From contig NZ_JARXVH010000001.1 in assembly GCF_029892565.1 (NCBI RefSeq), positions 248,001 to 312,000 of the forward strand: a stretch of 64,000 nucleotides of DNA, written 5' to 3'. Shown here in pieces: positions 16,853 through 24,615 of the stretch. This stretch comes from Streptomyces pseudovenezuelae. GTDB lineage: Bacteria; Actinomycetota; Actinomycetes; Streptomycetales; Streptomycetaceae. The notes under the pieces are model-generated. The model did not search any database, had not been told where the DNA came from, and worked only from the letters and a program-made list of their open reading frames with translations. The position numbers and the translations under genes were made by a program. The stretch's first letter is position 1. Every line of letters begins with the position of its first letter.

Positions 16853-17269
16853 TTGATCACCGTCATCGAGCAGCCCGTGGAGGCCCGCCTCGTCGCGGCC
16901 GCTCCGCGCATGCCGAGCATCCCGGCCAAGCTGCACTACGACCGCCGCGACCCGTTCGCGATCCGTATGACCTTCCCGGCCCCGGCCACCCTGGAGGGCG
17001 TGGAGGTCTGCTGGACCTTCGCGCGCGAACTCCTCTCGGCCGGCCTGCACGGCGCCGAGGGCACCGGCGACGTCCGGGTGCGGCCGTACGGATACGACCG
17101 CACCGTCCTGGAGTTCCACGCCCCGGAGGGCACCGCGGTGGTGCACGTCCACTCCGAGGAGATACGCCGGTTCCTCCAGGCCACCAGCGACCTCGTGCCC
17201 GTGGGCTTCGAGCACCTGCACCTCGACCTCGACCACGACCTGGCCGAACTGATGCGGGACGCCTGCTAG
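16853..17269 (+). CDS. ssgD: SsgA-like sporulation/cell-division regulator, SsgD-like
   Basis: A 138-residue SsgA-like protein, a family found in sporulating actinomycetes that steers septum placement and cell-wall remodelling. Key stretches are PAKLHYDRRDPFAIRMTF, CWTFARELLSAGLHGAEGTGDVRVRP and the C-terminal EIRRFLQATSDLVPVGFEHLHLDLD. I chose the TTG at 16853 because GGGAG lies 8 nt upstream and the length then fits the family; the in-frame ATG at 16730 would add 41 residues unlike it. The SsgD assignment rests on remembered synteny with SCO6722 and is less certain than the family. Confidence 0.85.
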   Translation: MITVIEQPVEARLVAAAPRMPSIPAKLHYDRRDPFAIRMTFPAPATLEGVEVCWTFARELLSAGLHGAEGTGDVRVRPYGYDRTVLEFHAPEGTAVVHVHSEEIRRFLQATSDLVPVGFEHLHLDLDHDLAELMRDAC

Positions 17270-17273
17270 CGCG

Positions 17274-18419
17274 TCAGCGGAAGGGACCGTCGCTCGCGAA
17301 GGCGTGGGCGGCGAAGCGCTTGCCCATCCGGCGGTACGCGGCCGCGGTGGGGTGAAGGCCGTCGGCCAGGTCGTCCGCCTCGTCCGGACCGAGCAGCTCC
17401 AGTCCGTCGAGATGGTGGAGATGGGGATCGGAGGCCCGCCGTGCCGCCACGATCCGGGCCAGCTCGGCACGGACCACCGTCAGTGACAACGCCCCGCCGG
17501 CCACATCGGCCGGGTCGCCCAGGGCGGTGACCCTCCCGTCGGGGCCCATCGAGGTCGGGCCGGGAACCTCCTCCAGTGCCGGACAGCTCACCGGAGAGAT
17601 CAGCAGCAGCGGGACGTCCGGGTGCCCGTCGCGGATCGTGTCGAGGAATCCGTGCACCGCCGGGCCGAACGTCCGCAGCCGGAAGGCGCACAGGCTCGCG
17701 ATGTTGATGCCCACCTTGAGGCTGATCAGGTCGGCGGGCATGTCACGGATGGTCCGGGCGACATACGGATCCAGCAGCGCGTTGCCCGCCTGGCTGAGGT
17801 TGATCACCTCCACGCCGCCGAGCGCGGCCGCCACCACCGGCCAGGTCCCGGTCGGACCGTCGGCCTCGATGCACTGGCTGATGGAACTGCCGTAGTGCAC
17901 CCAGTTGCGCCGACCGTCCGCGAGCGGTGCCAGCACCTCGCCGTCGGCGCGCAGTGCCACCAGTTCCGTGGGGGTCTGCTGGGGCAGCCACAACTCGACG
18001 TTCTTCATCCCGGCCTGCAGCCCGACGAACCGTACGGTCCCCGGCTCGCCCGGGATCAGTCGCTGCTCCGCCCCGGGGCCCGCCATGCGCAGCACGTTGC
18101 CCACCGGTGCCCGCCGACGCCCCGCCAGAGCGCCGTCCACCAGCAGCTCCAGCATCCCGGGCGGGCGAGGGTGGGGGTCACCGTCGAGCTGTCCGGTGGA
18201 GGTGAGCACCTCGAACTCCAGTGAGCGGGCGTCGGTGCGGAACACCAGCCGTACTCCCGACGGCATCAGGGTCACGCCGTAGACCGACGGGTCCTGATAC
18301 TGATCCTTGGTCCACGCGGGCAACCGACGCGGCATCACGCCCACCCGCGTGGTCTCCAGGTCCAGGGCGCCCCGGAACTCGACAGGACCGCCCACCAGTG
18401 GAACCCCTCGCATGGCCAC
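17274..18419 (-). CDS. SGNH/GDSL-type hydrolase
   Basis: A 381-residue protein with an N-terminal beta-sandwich-like region (about 1-165) and a C-terminal SGNH esterase domain. The blocks are visible as WVHYGSSISQC (nucleophile Ser), LSQAGNA (Gly/Asn block), LKVGIN (Asn) and the catalytic Asp/His in ADGLHPTAAAYRRM. The GTG at 18417-18419 follows AGGAG at 8 nt; an ATG lies two codons later. Probably a carbohydrate or lipid esterase. No signal peptide is visible. Convergent with ssgD, 4 bp apart. Confidence 0.85.
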   Translation of the reverse strand: MAMRGVPLVGGPVEFRGALDLETTRVGVMPRRLPAWTKDQYQDPSVYGVTLMPSGVRLVFRTDARSLEFEVLTSTGQLDGDPHPRPPGMLELLVDGALAGRRRAPVGNVLRMAGPGAEQRLIPGEPGTVRFVGLQAGMKNVELWLPQQTPTELVALRADGEVLAPLADGRRNWVHYGSSISQCIEADGPTGTWPVVAAALGGVEVINLSQAGNALLDPYVARTIRDMPADLISLKVGINIASLCAFRLRTFGPAVHGFLDTIRDGHPDVPLLLISPVSCPALEEVPGPTSMGPDGRVTALGDPADVAGGALSLTVVRAELARIVAARRASDPHLHHLDGLELLGPDEADDLADGLHPTAAAYRRMGKRFAAHAFASDGPFR

Positions 18420-18485
18420 CGCAACCGCTCCTGTCCTGGGTCGATGTGCTCCGCGGAGGGCGTCGGAGAAGGCTCCGGGAAGGCC

Positions 18486-19124
18486 CTACTCCCCCGACTC
18501 CGCAGGCACCGGCGTGACCACCGTACGCACCTCGTCGAGCACCTTCCGCAGCCCGGGCACGCCCGCCCCGGCGTGCGCGGCCAGTGCCTCGGCGCGCTCC
18601 CGGTCCTTGACCGGGGTCAGGGTGCTCAGCTCGGCCGCGGCGGCCAGGACGGCGGCGGTCGCGTCCCGCTCCGGGACCTCCGCGACGGGGCCCGGTCCGT
18701 CCAGGACCTCCTGGGTCTCCTCGCGCAGGGCGGCCACGTCGGCGACCCGGTCCAGCCGGTGCTCCACGCCCGGGAAGACGCCGAGGACCCGCTTGCGCTC
18801 CGTGCGCAGATAGCCCTCGGCGGTCAGCTGCTCCCGCAGGGCGTCCGCCGTCTCGCGCGCGTGCAGCGTGACCCACGCACGCCAGCCGTGCGGCCGGGAC
18901 TCGCGGACCAGTTCCAGGAGCTCGTCGAGGGGGTCGTCCCCGGTCAGGGCGTCCATGTCGACGGGCGTGACGATGTCCTCCTCGTCGACGAGGAGGCCGC
19001 GCCGGGCCAGTTCCACCAGGGCGCCGGCCCGGGCTAGCGGGGCGGCGCCGGCGGCCTCGCCCGTCTCGGTGTCCCAGGCGACCAGATAGAGCAGGGCGGG
19101 GAGCGAGAGCGAACCGTCGGACAC
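18486..19124 (-). CDS. GOLPH3/VPS74 (GPP34) family protein
   Basis: A 212-residue, mostly helical protein matching the GPP34 domain: LSLPALLYLVAWDTETG at the start, then LARAGALVELARRGLLVDEE, ending in paired helices. In eukaryotes the family binds phosphatidylinositol 4-phosphate at the Golgi; actinomycetes have several copies of unknown role, sometimes near WhiB-like or sporulation genes. The GTG at 19122-19124 follows AAGGAG. Divergent from the ABC-F gene. Confidence 0.8.
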   Translation of the reverse strand: MSDGSLSLPALLYLVAWDTETGEAAGAAPLARAGALVELARRGLLVDEEDIVTPVDMDALTGDDPLDELLELVRESRPHGWRAWVTLHARETADALREQLTAEGYLRTERKRVLGVFPGVEHRLDRVADVAALREETQEVLDGPGPVAEVPERDATAAVLAAAAELSTLTPVKDRERAEALAAHAGAGVPGLRKVLDEVRTVVTPVPAESGE

Positions 19125-19167
19125 GGGGGTCTCCTTCAGGGGGCGGTCGGGGGCTCACGTTAATTCG

Positions 19168-19196
19168 TTGACAGCGATCGGGCGCGTTCGTACCGT
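19168..19196 (+). promoter_or_regulatory. Strong predicted promoter for the ABC-F leader
   Basis: TTGACA (19168-19173) and TACCGT (19191-19196) with a 17-bp spacer, one of the best sigma-70-type matches in the window. Transcription would start near 19203, leaving about 238 nt of leader before the ABC-F start codon. Confidence 0.6.
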
Positions 19197-19202
19197 TGGT
19201 GA

Positions 19203-19440
19203 CGTCCTGTTGCCGTCGATTGGAGAAGGACGTTGCTCGTCTGAGGTTCTGAGACACCGAGCCACCCACCCATCTGTGGTGTGTGCGCCGTGTGCGACCT
19301 CGGCATTCGAGCCGTCCCGACGGAGCGGGGCCTTTTCATGGCCCCAGGACTGTGTCCCGCTCGCTCCCTCCCCGTCGCCGCCACCGGTGTCTCGATACGC
19401 GTTTGCCCATCACCGCATCAAGCAATCGCGAGGCGCCCTT
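19203..19440 (+). promoter_or_regulatory. Long 5' leader of the ABC-F gene with hairpins
   Basis: The leader holds a GGGGCC/GGCCCC hairpin with a 7-nt loop (19327-19345) and a smaller CCGT/ACGG stem just before it (19312-19323). Short open frames overlap them, including one starting at the GTG codons near 19281. Such leaders in antibiotic-resistance ABC-F genes act as ribosome-stalling attenuators; here that is inference. Confidence 0.45.
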
Positions 19441-21060
19441 ATGTCTACGACCATGTCCATCACGTGTACGTCCCTCTCCTTCGCCTGGCGCGACGGCACC
19501 CCCGTCTTCGAGGACCTCGACGTCGCCTTCGGTCCCGGCCGGACCGGGCTCGTCGGGGTCAACGGCTCGGGGAAATCAACCCTGTTGAAGCTGATCGCCG
19601 GTGAACTCACGCCGGCCGACGGCCTCGTGCGGGTCGCGGGCGAGGTCGGCTACCTGCCGCAGAACGTCACGCTCGACACCCGGCTGCGTGTCGACGAGGC
19701 CCTCGCCATCGCCGCCCGGCGGGCCGCGCTGCACGCCATCGAGGCGGGTGACGTGGCCGAGGAGCACTTCGAGACGGTCGGCGACGACTGGGACGTGGAG
19801 GAGCGCGCGCTCGCCACGCTCGGCGAACTCGGGCTCGGCCACATCGAGTTGGACCGCACGGTTGGCGAACTCTCGGGCGGCGAGTCGGTGCTGCTGCGTC
19901 TTGCGGCCCTGCTGCTGCGCCGCCCCGACGTGCTGCTCCTGGACGAGCCGACCAACAACCTCGACCTGTACGCGCGCCGGCGGCTGTACGCGGCCGTGTC
20001 GTCCTGGTCCGGCGTCATGGTCGTGGTCAGCCACGACCGTGAACTCCTCGACCTGGTCGACCAGATCGCCGATCTGCGGGCCGGGGAGGTCACCTGGTAC
20101 GGCGGCAACTTCTCCGCGTACGAGGAGGCGCTGGCCACCGAACAGGAGGCGGCCGAGCGCATGGTGCGGGTCGCGGAGTCCGATCTGCGCAAGCAGAAGC
20201 GCGAACTGGCCGACGCCCAGGTCAAGTTGGCGCGCCGTAAGCGGTACGGGCAGAAGATGTGGGACCAGAAGCGCGAGCCGAAGATCGTCATGGGAGCACG
20301 CAAGCGCGCGGCGCAGGAGTCCGCGGGCAAGCACCGCATCATGCACGAGGAGCGGATGGCCGAGGCCAAGGAGCGGCTCGACGACGCAGTGGAGGCCGTA
20401 CGGGACGACGACGAGATCCGCGTCGACCTGCCGCACACGGCCGTACCGCCAGGCCGTACCGTCCTCACCCTGCTGGACCTGGAGCTGGCGTACGGCGCGC
20501 GCGTGGCGGGCGGGCTCGATCTGCGCGGTCCGGAGCGGGTCGCGCTGATCGGGCGCAACGGCGCGGGCAAGACGACGCTGCTGCGCACGATCGCCGGGGA
20601 GCTGGCGCCGGTGTCGGGCGAGGCGCACGCGCACGTGCCGCTGCGTTTTCTGCCGCAGCGGCTCGACGTCCTCGACGGCGAGCTGTCGGTCGCCGAGAAC
20701 GTGGCCCGGTTCGCGCCGGGCGCCACCAACAACCGGATCCGGGCCCGGCTGGCCCGCTTCCTGTTCCGGGGCGCCAAGGCCGACCAGAAGGCGGCGACCC
20801 TGTCCGGCGGCGAACGCTTCCGGGCGGCGCTGGCCGCGCTGATGCTGGCCGAGCCGGCCCCGCAGCTGCTCATGCTCGACGAGCCGACCAACAACCTCGA
20901 CATGGCGAGCGTGCGGCAGCTGACGACCGCGCTGGAGTCCTACGAGGGGGCGCTGATCGTGGCCTCCCACGACCTGCCGTTCCTGGAGTCGATCGGCATC
21001 ACGCGCTGGCTGCTGCTGGACGGCGAGCTGCGCGAGACGGAGCCGGAGGAGGTCGGGTGA
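19441..21060 (+). CDS. ABC-F family ATPase (ribosome-protection type)
   Basis: A 539-residue soluble protein with two ABC domains and no membrane segments. Domain 1 has GVNGSGKST (about residue 40), ELSGGESVLLRLA and LLLDEPTNNLD. A charged helical linker follows (about 225-320, ARRKRYGQKMWDQKREPKIVMG). Domain 2 has GRNGAGKTTLL, TLSGGERFRAAL and LMLDEPTNNLD. ABC-F proteins bind the ribosomal E site and either protect from antibiotics or tune translation. The ATG at 19441 follows GAGGCG. The long leader and strong promoter hint at induction. Substrate drug unknown. Confidence 0.93.
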   Translation: MSTTMSITCTSLSFAWRDGTPVFEDLDVAFGPGRTGLVGVNGSGKSTLLKLIAGELTPADGLVRVAGEVGYLPQNVTLDTRLRVDEALAIAARRAALHAIEAGDVAEEHFETVGDDWDVEERALATLGELGLGHIELDRTVGELSGGESVLLRLAALLLRRPDVLLLDEPTNNLDLYARRRLYAAVSSWSGVMVVVSHDRELLDLVDQIADLRAGEVTWYGGNFSAYEEALATEQEAAERMVRVAESDLRKQKRELADAQVKLARRKRYGQKMWDQKREPKIVMGARKRAAQESAGKHRIMHEERMAEAKERLDDAVEAVRDDDEIRVDLPHTAVPPGRTVLTLLDLELAYGARVAGGLDLRGPERVALIGRNGAGKTTLLRTIAGELAPVSGEAHAHVPLRFLPQRLDVLDGELSVAENVARFAPGATNNRIRARLARFLFRGAKADQKAATLSGGERFRAALAALMLAEPAPQLLMLDEPTNNLDMASVRQLTTALESYEGALIVASHDLPFLESIGITRWLLLDGELRETEPEEVG

Positions 21061-21130
21061 GCGCGTTGCAGGAGGGGCACAGCCTGACAAGGGGGGTTTT
21101 CTACCTGCGTGACGGCCCTGCATGATGGCC

Positions 21131-21159
21131 GGACCGGGCTCGCACCACGGGCCCGGTCC
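21131..21159 (+). terminator. Hairpin terminator after the ABC-F gene
   Basis: Perfect 9-bp stem GGACCGGGC/GCCCGGTCC with an 11-nt loop, 70 bp after the ABC-F stop and before the next gene. No T-run follows, as is usual in Streptomyces. Confidence 0.5.
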
Positions 21160-21186
21160 GCCGTCCCGCCGTGAGGAAGTCCTGTC

Positions 21187-21963
21187 GTGCCCAGCAAGAA
21201 GGTCCTCGTCCGCCGCCCGAGCCCGCGCCTCGCCGAAGGTCTGGTGACGCACGTCGAGCGGGAGAAGATCGATGCCGACCTCGCGCTGGAGCAGTGGGAG
21301 GCGTACGGGGAGACGCTGCGCGCGCACGGCTGGGAGACCTTCGAGGTGGACCCGGCCGACGACTGCCCCGACTCGGTGTTCGTCGAGGACACCGTCGTCA
21401 TGTACAAGAACGTCGCGCTGATCGCCCGCTCCGGCGCGGAGTCCCGGCGCGAGGAGACCCTCGGGGTCGAGGAGGCCGTGGCCCGTCTCGGCTGCTCGGT
21501 CAACTGGATCTGGGACCCGGGCACGCTGGACGGCGGCGACGTCCTGAAGATCGACGACACGATCTACGTCGGCCGGGGCGGCCGGACCAACGCGGTCGGC
21601 GTCCAGCAGCTGCGGGCCGCCTTCGAACCGCTCGGAGCGCGGGTCGTCGCCGTGCCGGTGAGCAAGGTGCTGCACCTGAAGTCGGCGGTCACGGCGCTGC
21701 CCGACGGGACGGTCGTCGGGCACATCCCGAAGGTGGACCGCCCGTCCCTGTTCCCGCGCTTCCTGTCCGTCCCCGAGGAGTCGGGCTCGCACGTGGTGCT
21801 CCTCGGCGGCGACAAGCTGCTGATGGCGGCGAGCGCGCCACTGACGGCCGAGCTGTTCGCCGACCTCGGTCACCAGCCGGTCCTGGTGGACATCAGCGAG
21901 TTCGAGAAGCTCGAAGGCTGTGTGACTTGCCTCTCGGTCCGACTCCGCGACCTGTACGCCTGA
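21187..21963 (+). CDS. ddaH: N(G),N(G)-dimethylarginine dimethylaminohydrolase
   Basis: A 258-residue amidinotransferase-fold enzyme starting with GTG after GAGGAA. It has DDCPDSVFVEDTVVM, the DPGTLDGGDVLKI loop, the catalytic histidine in VLHLKSAVTAL, and the C-terminal EGCVTCLSVR in which the second cysteine (about residue 248) aligns with the DDAH nucleophile. Known reaction: hydrolysis of methylated arginine to citrulline and methylamine. An arginine deiminase-like substrate cannot be excluded, but length and motifs favour DDAH. Confidence 0.9.
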   Translation: MPSKKVLVRRPSPRLAEGLVTHVEREKIDADLALEQWEAYGETLRAHGWETFEVDPADDCPDSVFVEDTVVMYKNVALIARSGAESRREETLGVEEAVARLGCSVNWIWDPGTLDGGDVLKIDDTIYVGRGGRTNAVGVQQLRAAFEPLGARVVAVPVSKVLHLKSAVTALPDGTVVGHIPKVDRPSLFPRFLSVPEESGSHVVLLGGDKLLMAASAPLTAELFADLGHQPVLVDISEFEKLEGCVTCLSVRLRDLYA

Positions 21964-22075
21964 TGGGTGATCGTGTCACCCGTACGGCCCTGGGACCTGC
22001 GGGTCCTGAGGCTTTTTGGCATACCCCCGAAAGACCGGGGCACATGGCCTGAACAGGGATCTTTACGCCCTGCTT

Positions 22076-22125
22076 AACCTACGGCATCGTAACCTACGGA
22101 TACGTAGCCTACGATGCCGTAGGTT
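22076..22125. promoter_or_regulatory. Three tandem CTACG-N4-CGTA operators upstream of the desaturase
   Basis: CCTACG-N4-CGTA units start at 22078, 22093 and 22108, exactly 15 bp apart. The outer 16-bp arms (22076-22091 and 22110-22125) are perfect inverted repeats. The block ends 77 bp before the desaturase start codon. The arrangement is typical of a cooperatively binding TetR-type lipid regulator. Confidence 0.75.
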
Positions 22126-22202
22126 CCGGCAACCGCTCGCCGGACCCACCCGGTTCCGTTCCGCTCTGTTCCGCCTTTATTGCCCGTCCCCCTGGAGTTC
22201 CC

Positions 22203-23177
22203 GTGACGATCACCTCCCCGCACCTCGGCAGCCCTTCCGTCTGGACCGACGCCCGACTGCTGTACGCGCTGGAGGAAGTGGTCGAGAAGGAACTCAACCG
22301 ACACCTGAGTGTCACCAAGGACTGGATGCCGCACGAGTACGTGCCGTGGACGGACGGCCGTAACTTCCCCGGCATTTTCGACGACGGCGAGGCCTGGGAC
22401 AAGGGGCAGTCGAAGGTCACCGAGATCGGCCGCATCGCGCTGGTCGTCAATCTGCTGACCGAGGACAACCTCCCCAGCTACCACCACGAGATCGCCTCGC
22501 TCTTCGGCCGCGACGGCGCCTGGGGCACCTGGGTGCATCGCTGGACGGCCGAGGAGGGCCGCCACGGCATCGTGATGCGCGACTACCTGCTCGCCTCGCG
22601 CGCGGTGGACCCGGACAAGCTGGAAGCGCTGCGCATGGCCCACATGAGCGAGGGCTTCGAGTCGGACAACCGGCACTCGATGCTGCACTCGGTCGCCTAT
22701 GTCGCCTTCCAGGAGCTGGCCACCCGCGTCTCGCACCGCAACACCGGCCACCAGTCCGGCGACCCGGTCTGCGACCGCATGCTGGCCCGCATCGCGACCG
22801 ACGAGAACCTCCACATGGTCTTCTACCGCAACCTCCTGAAGGCCGCCTTCGACCTCGCCCCCGACCTCACCATGCAGGCGGTGCGGGACGTCGTGGTGAA
22901 CTTCCGGATGCCCGGACACGGGATGCCCGGCTTCGAGCGGTCCGCCGCGCAGATGGCGATCGGCGAGGTCTACAACCTGCGCATCCACCACGACGACGTG
23001 ATCCAGCCGGTGCTCCGCTACCTGAAGGTCATGGACATCGACGGCCTCGGCCCCGAGGGCCAGCAGGCGCAGAGCGAACTCGGCATGTACATGGGCGGCC
23101 TGGACGCCGAGGCCTCCAAGTTCGACGAGAAGCTCGCGGCCCGCAAGGTCCGCATGGCGGCGCGCGCCGCGGGCTGA
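22203..23177 (+). CDS. desA: Acyl-[acyl-carrier-protein] desaturase
   Basis: A 324-residue soluble di-iron protein with GTG start after GGAG. Iron ligands are visible in LTEDNLPSYHHEI, WTAEEGRHGIVMRDYL and IATDENLHMVFYR, spaced as in plant-type stearoyl-ACP desaturases and mycobacterial DesA proteins. It would insert a double bond into ACP-bound fatty acids in the cytoplasm and so affect membrane fluidity. Monocistronic, with the triple operator upstream and a bidirectional terminator downstream. Confidence 0.93.
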   Translation: MTITSPHLGSPSVWTDARLLYALEEVVEKELNRHLSVTKDWMPHEYVPWTDGRNFPGIFDDGEAWDKGQSKVTEIGRIALVVNLLTEDNLPSYHHEIASLFGRDGAWGTWVHRWTAEEGRHGIVMRDYLLASRAVDPDKLEALRMAHMSEGFESDNRHSMLHSVAYVAFQELATRVSHRNTGHQSGDPVCDRMLARIATDENLHMVFYRNLLKAAFDLAPDLTMQAVRDVVVNFRMPGHGMPGFERSAAQMAIGEVYNLRIHHDDVIQPVLRYLKVMDIDGLGPEGQQAQSELGMYMGGLDAEASKFDEKLAARKVRMAARAAG

Positions 23178-23216
23178 CGACACGCACGCACGCGCGTGGG
23201 CCGACGGCACACGCAC

Positions 23217-23248
23217 GCGGCCGGTACGGGAACGTCCGTACCGGCCGC
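23217..23248. terminator. Bidirectional hairpin terminator between desA and the WhiB-like gene
   Basis: Perfect 13-bp stem GCGGCCGGTACGG paired with 23236-23248, loop of 6 nt. It lies between two convergent genes and would serve both. Confidence 0.75.
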
Positions 23249-23278
23249 GTCGTCGTCTGCGTCGGGACAGGCCGTGCG

Positions 23279-23524
23279 TCAGGGGCGGTTCCGCCTGAGT
23301 TCCAGTCGTTCCTTCTCCGACAGGCCGCCCCAGACACCGAAGCGCTCGTCGTTCGCCAGGGCGTAGTCGAGACAGGCGGAGCGCATCTCGCACATGCCGC
23401 AGATGCGCTTCGCCTCACGTACCGAGCTGCCCGGCTCGGGGAAGAAGAACTCCGCCCCGGTCTGCGCGCAGAGCGCCTGGGCCTGCCAGCCGGGGTCGGC
23501 CGGGGTGATGGTGTCGATGTGCAT
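23279..23524 (-). CDS. WhiB-like iron-sulfur transcription factor
   Basis: An 81-residue Wbl protein with the four conserved cysteines (C19, C42, C45, C51; C-x2-C-x5-C) that bind a 4Fe-4S cluster, followed by the GVWGG turn (63-67) and a basic tail SEKERLELRRNRP. Wbl proteins partner with sigma-HrdB-like factors to control development, redox or antibiotic responses. Which S. coelicolor wbl gene it matches was not settled, so no symbol is given. Confidence 0.93.
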   Translation of the reverse strand: MHIDTITPADPGWQAQALCAQTGAEFFFPEPGSSVREAKRICGMCEMRSACLDYALANDERFGVWGGLSEKERLELRRNRP

Positions 23525-23790
23525 GGCGAGATCGTGCCGGAAGGCGAAAAACGTTCGATCAACGCGGGATCAACGCCATGCCCCAAGGCCTCCGGCCACT
23601 CGATGGTGACCCACCGCACACGGCAGCGCACGGCGGCGCGCGGCATGACACGGTGGGTTGTCAAAACCACGGAGTCGGTGCCGGTACCCCAGGTCCATAC
23701 GCGTCCTTCACGCCGGTACGGCGGCGATTGTCAGTGTGCGGTGCAAGACTCGGCAGAGCAGAGAACGGGACCCTTCCGAGGAGGGCGCAC

Positions 23791-24576
23791 ATGCTCACCA
23801 CCCGTTTCGTCAACGGCGCACCGAACTGGATCGATGTCGGCACATCCGACATCGACGGCGCCATCTCCTTCTACGGCGGTGTCTTCGGCTGGCGGTTCCA
23901 GTCGGCGGGACCCGACGCCGGTGGTTACGGCTTCTTCCAGCTGGACGGGAAGACCGTGGCCGGCGGCATGCAGACGACGCCCGAGCAGGGACCGCCCTCC
24001 TGGACCGTCTACTTCCAGAGCGCGGACGCGGAGGCCACCGCGAAGGCGGCCGAGCAGTCGCACGGCGGCGTGCTCATGCAGCCGATGGACGTGATGGGCG
24101 AGGGCCGCATGGCGATCCTCGCGGACAAGGCGAGCGTGCCGTTCGGCATCTGGCAGCCGGGCCGGCTCAAGGGCGTCGACGTGGCGAACGAGCCCGGTTC
24201 GCTGTCCTGGGTCGAGCTCTACACGCCGGACATCGCGGCGGCGGCCTGGTTCTACCACGAGACGCTCGGCCTGGAGACGGCCGCGGTGGACTTCCCGGGC
24301 GGCACGTACACGACGGTCAACCCGGCCGGGGCCGACGAGGACGCCATGTTCGGCGGCATCGTCCCGCTGGCCGACGACCCGACCGAGGACACGGCGTACT
24401 GGCTGCCGTACATCGAGGTCGAGGACGTGGACGCCGTGGTCGCCAAGACGCGGGAGCTGGGCGGCGCGATCCGCGTCCCCGCCATCGACATCGAGGGCGT
24501 CGGCCGCGTCGCCAAGCTCGCCGACCCGTACGGGGCACGCTTCGCGGTGATCAAGAACGCACAGCAGCCGGGCTGA
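23791..24576 (+). CDS. VOC family (glyoxalase/bleomycin-resistance fold) protein
   Basis: A 261-residue protein of two tandem VOC domains: residues about 10-125 (NWIDVGTSDIDGAISFYGGVFGW) and 138-258 (SWVELYTPDIAAAAWFYHETLGL). Each has the beta-alpha-beta-beta-beta module. The start follows a GGAGG site 6 nt upstream. Members include dioxygenases, lyases and drug-binding proteins; the metal ligands are not clear enough to choose. Similar two-domain proteins are often annotated as hydroxylases in Streptomyces without evidence. Confidence 0.85.
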   Translation: MLTTRFVNGAPNWIDVGTSDIDGAISFYGGVFGWRFQSAGPDAGGYGFFQLDGKTVAGGMQTTPEQGPPSWTVYFQSADAEATAKAAEQSHGGVLMQPMDVMGEGRMAILADKASVPFGIWQPGRLKGVDVANEPGSLSWVELYTPDIAAAAWFYHETLGLETAAVDFPGGTYTTVNPAGADEDAMFGGIVPLADDPTEDTAYWLPYIEVEDVDAVVAKTRELGGAIRVPAIDIEGVGRVAKLADPYGARFAVIKNAQQPG

Positions 24577-24615
24577 GCGAGCGGAGCCGAGGCGACAGAG
24601 CTGAGGGGGACAGAC

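Noticed and set aside
19312..19345. A classical rho-independent terminator before the ABC-F gene
   Set aside because: There is no T-run after the stem and the ABC-F gene lies downstream of the same promoter, so an attenuator or structural role fits better.
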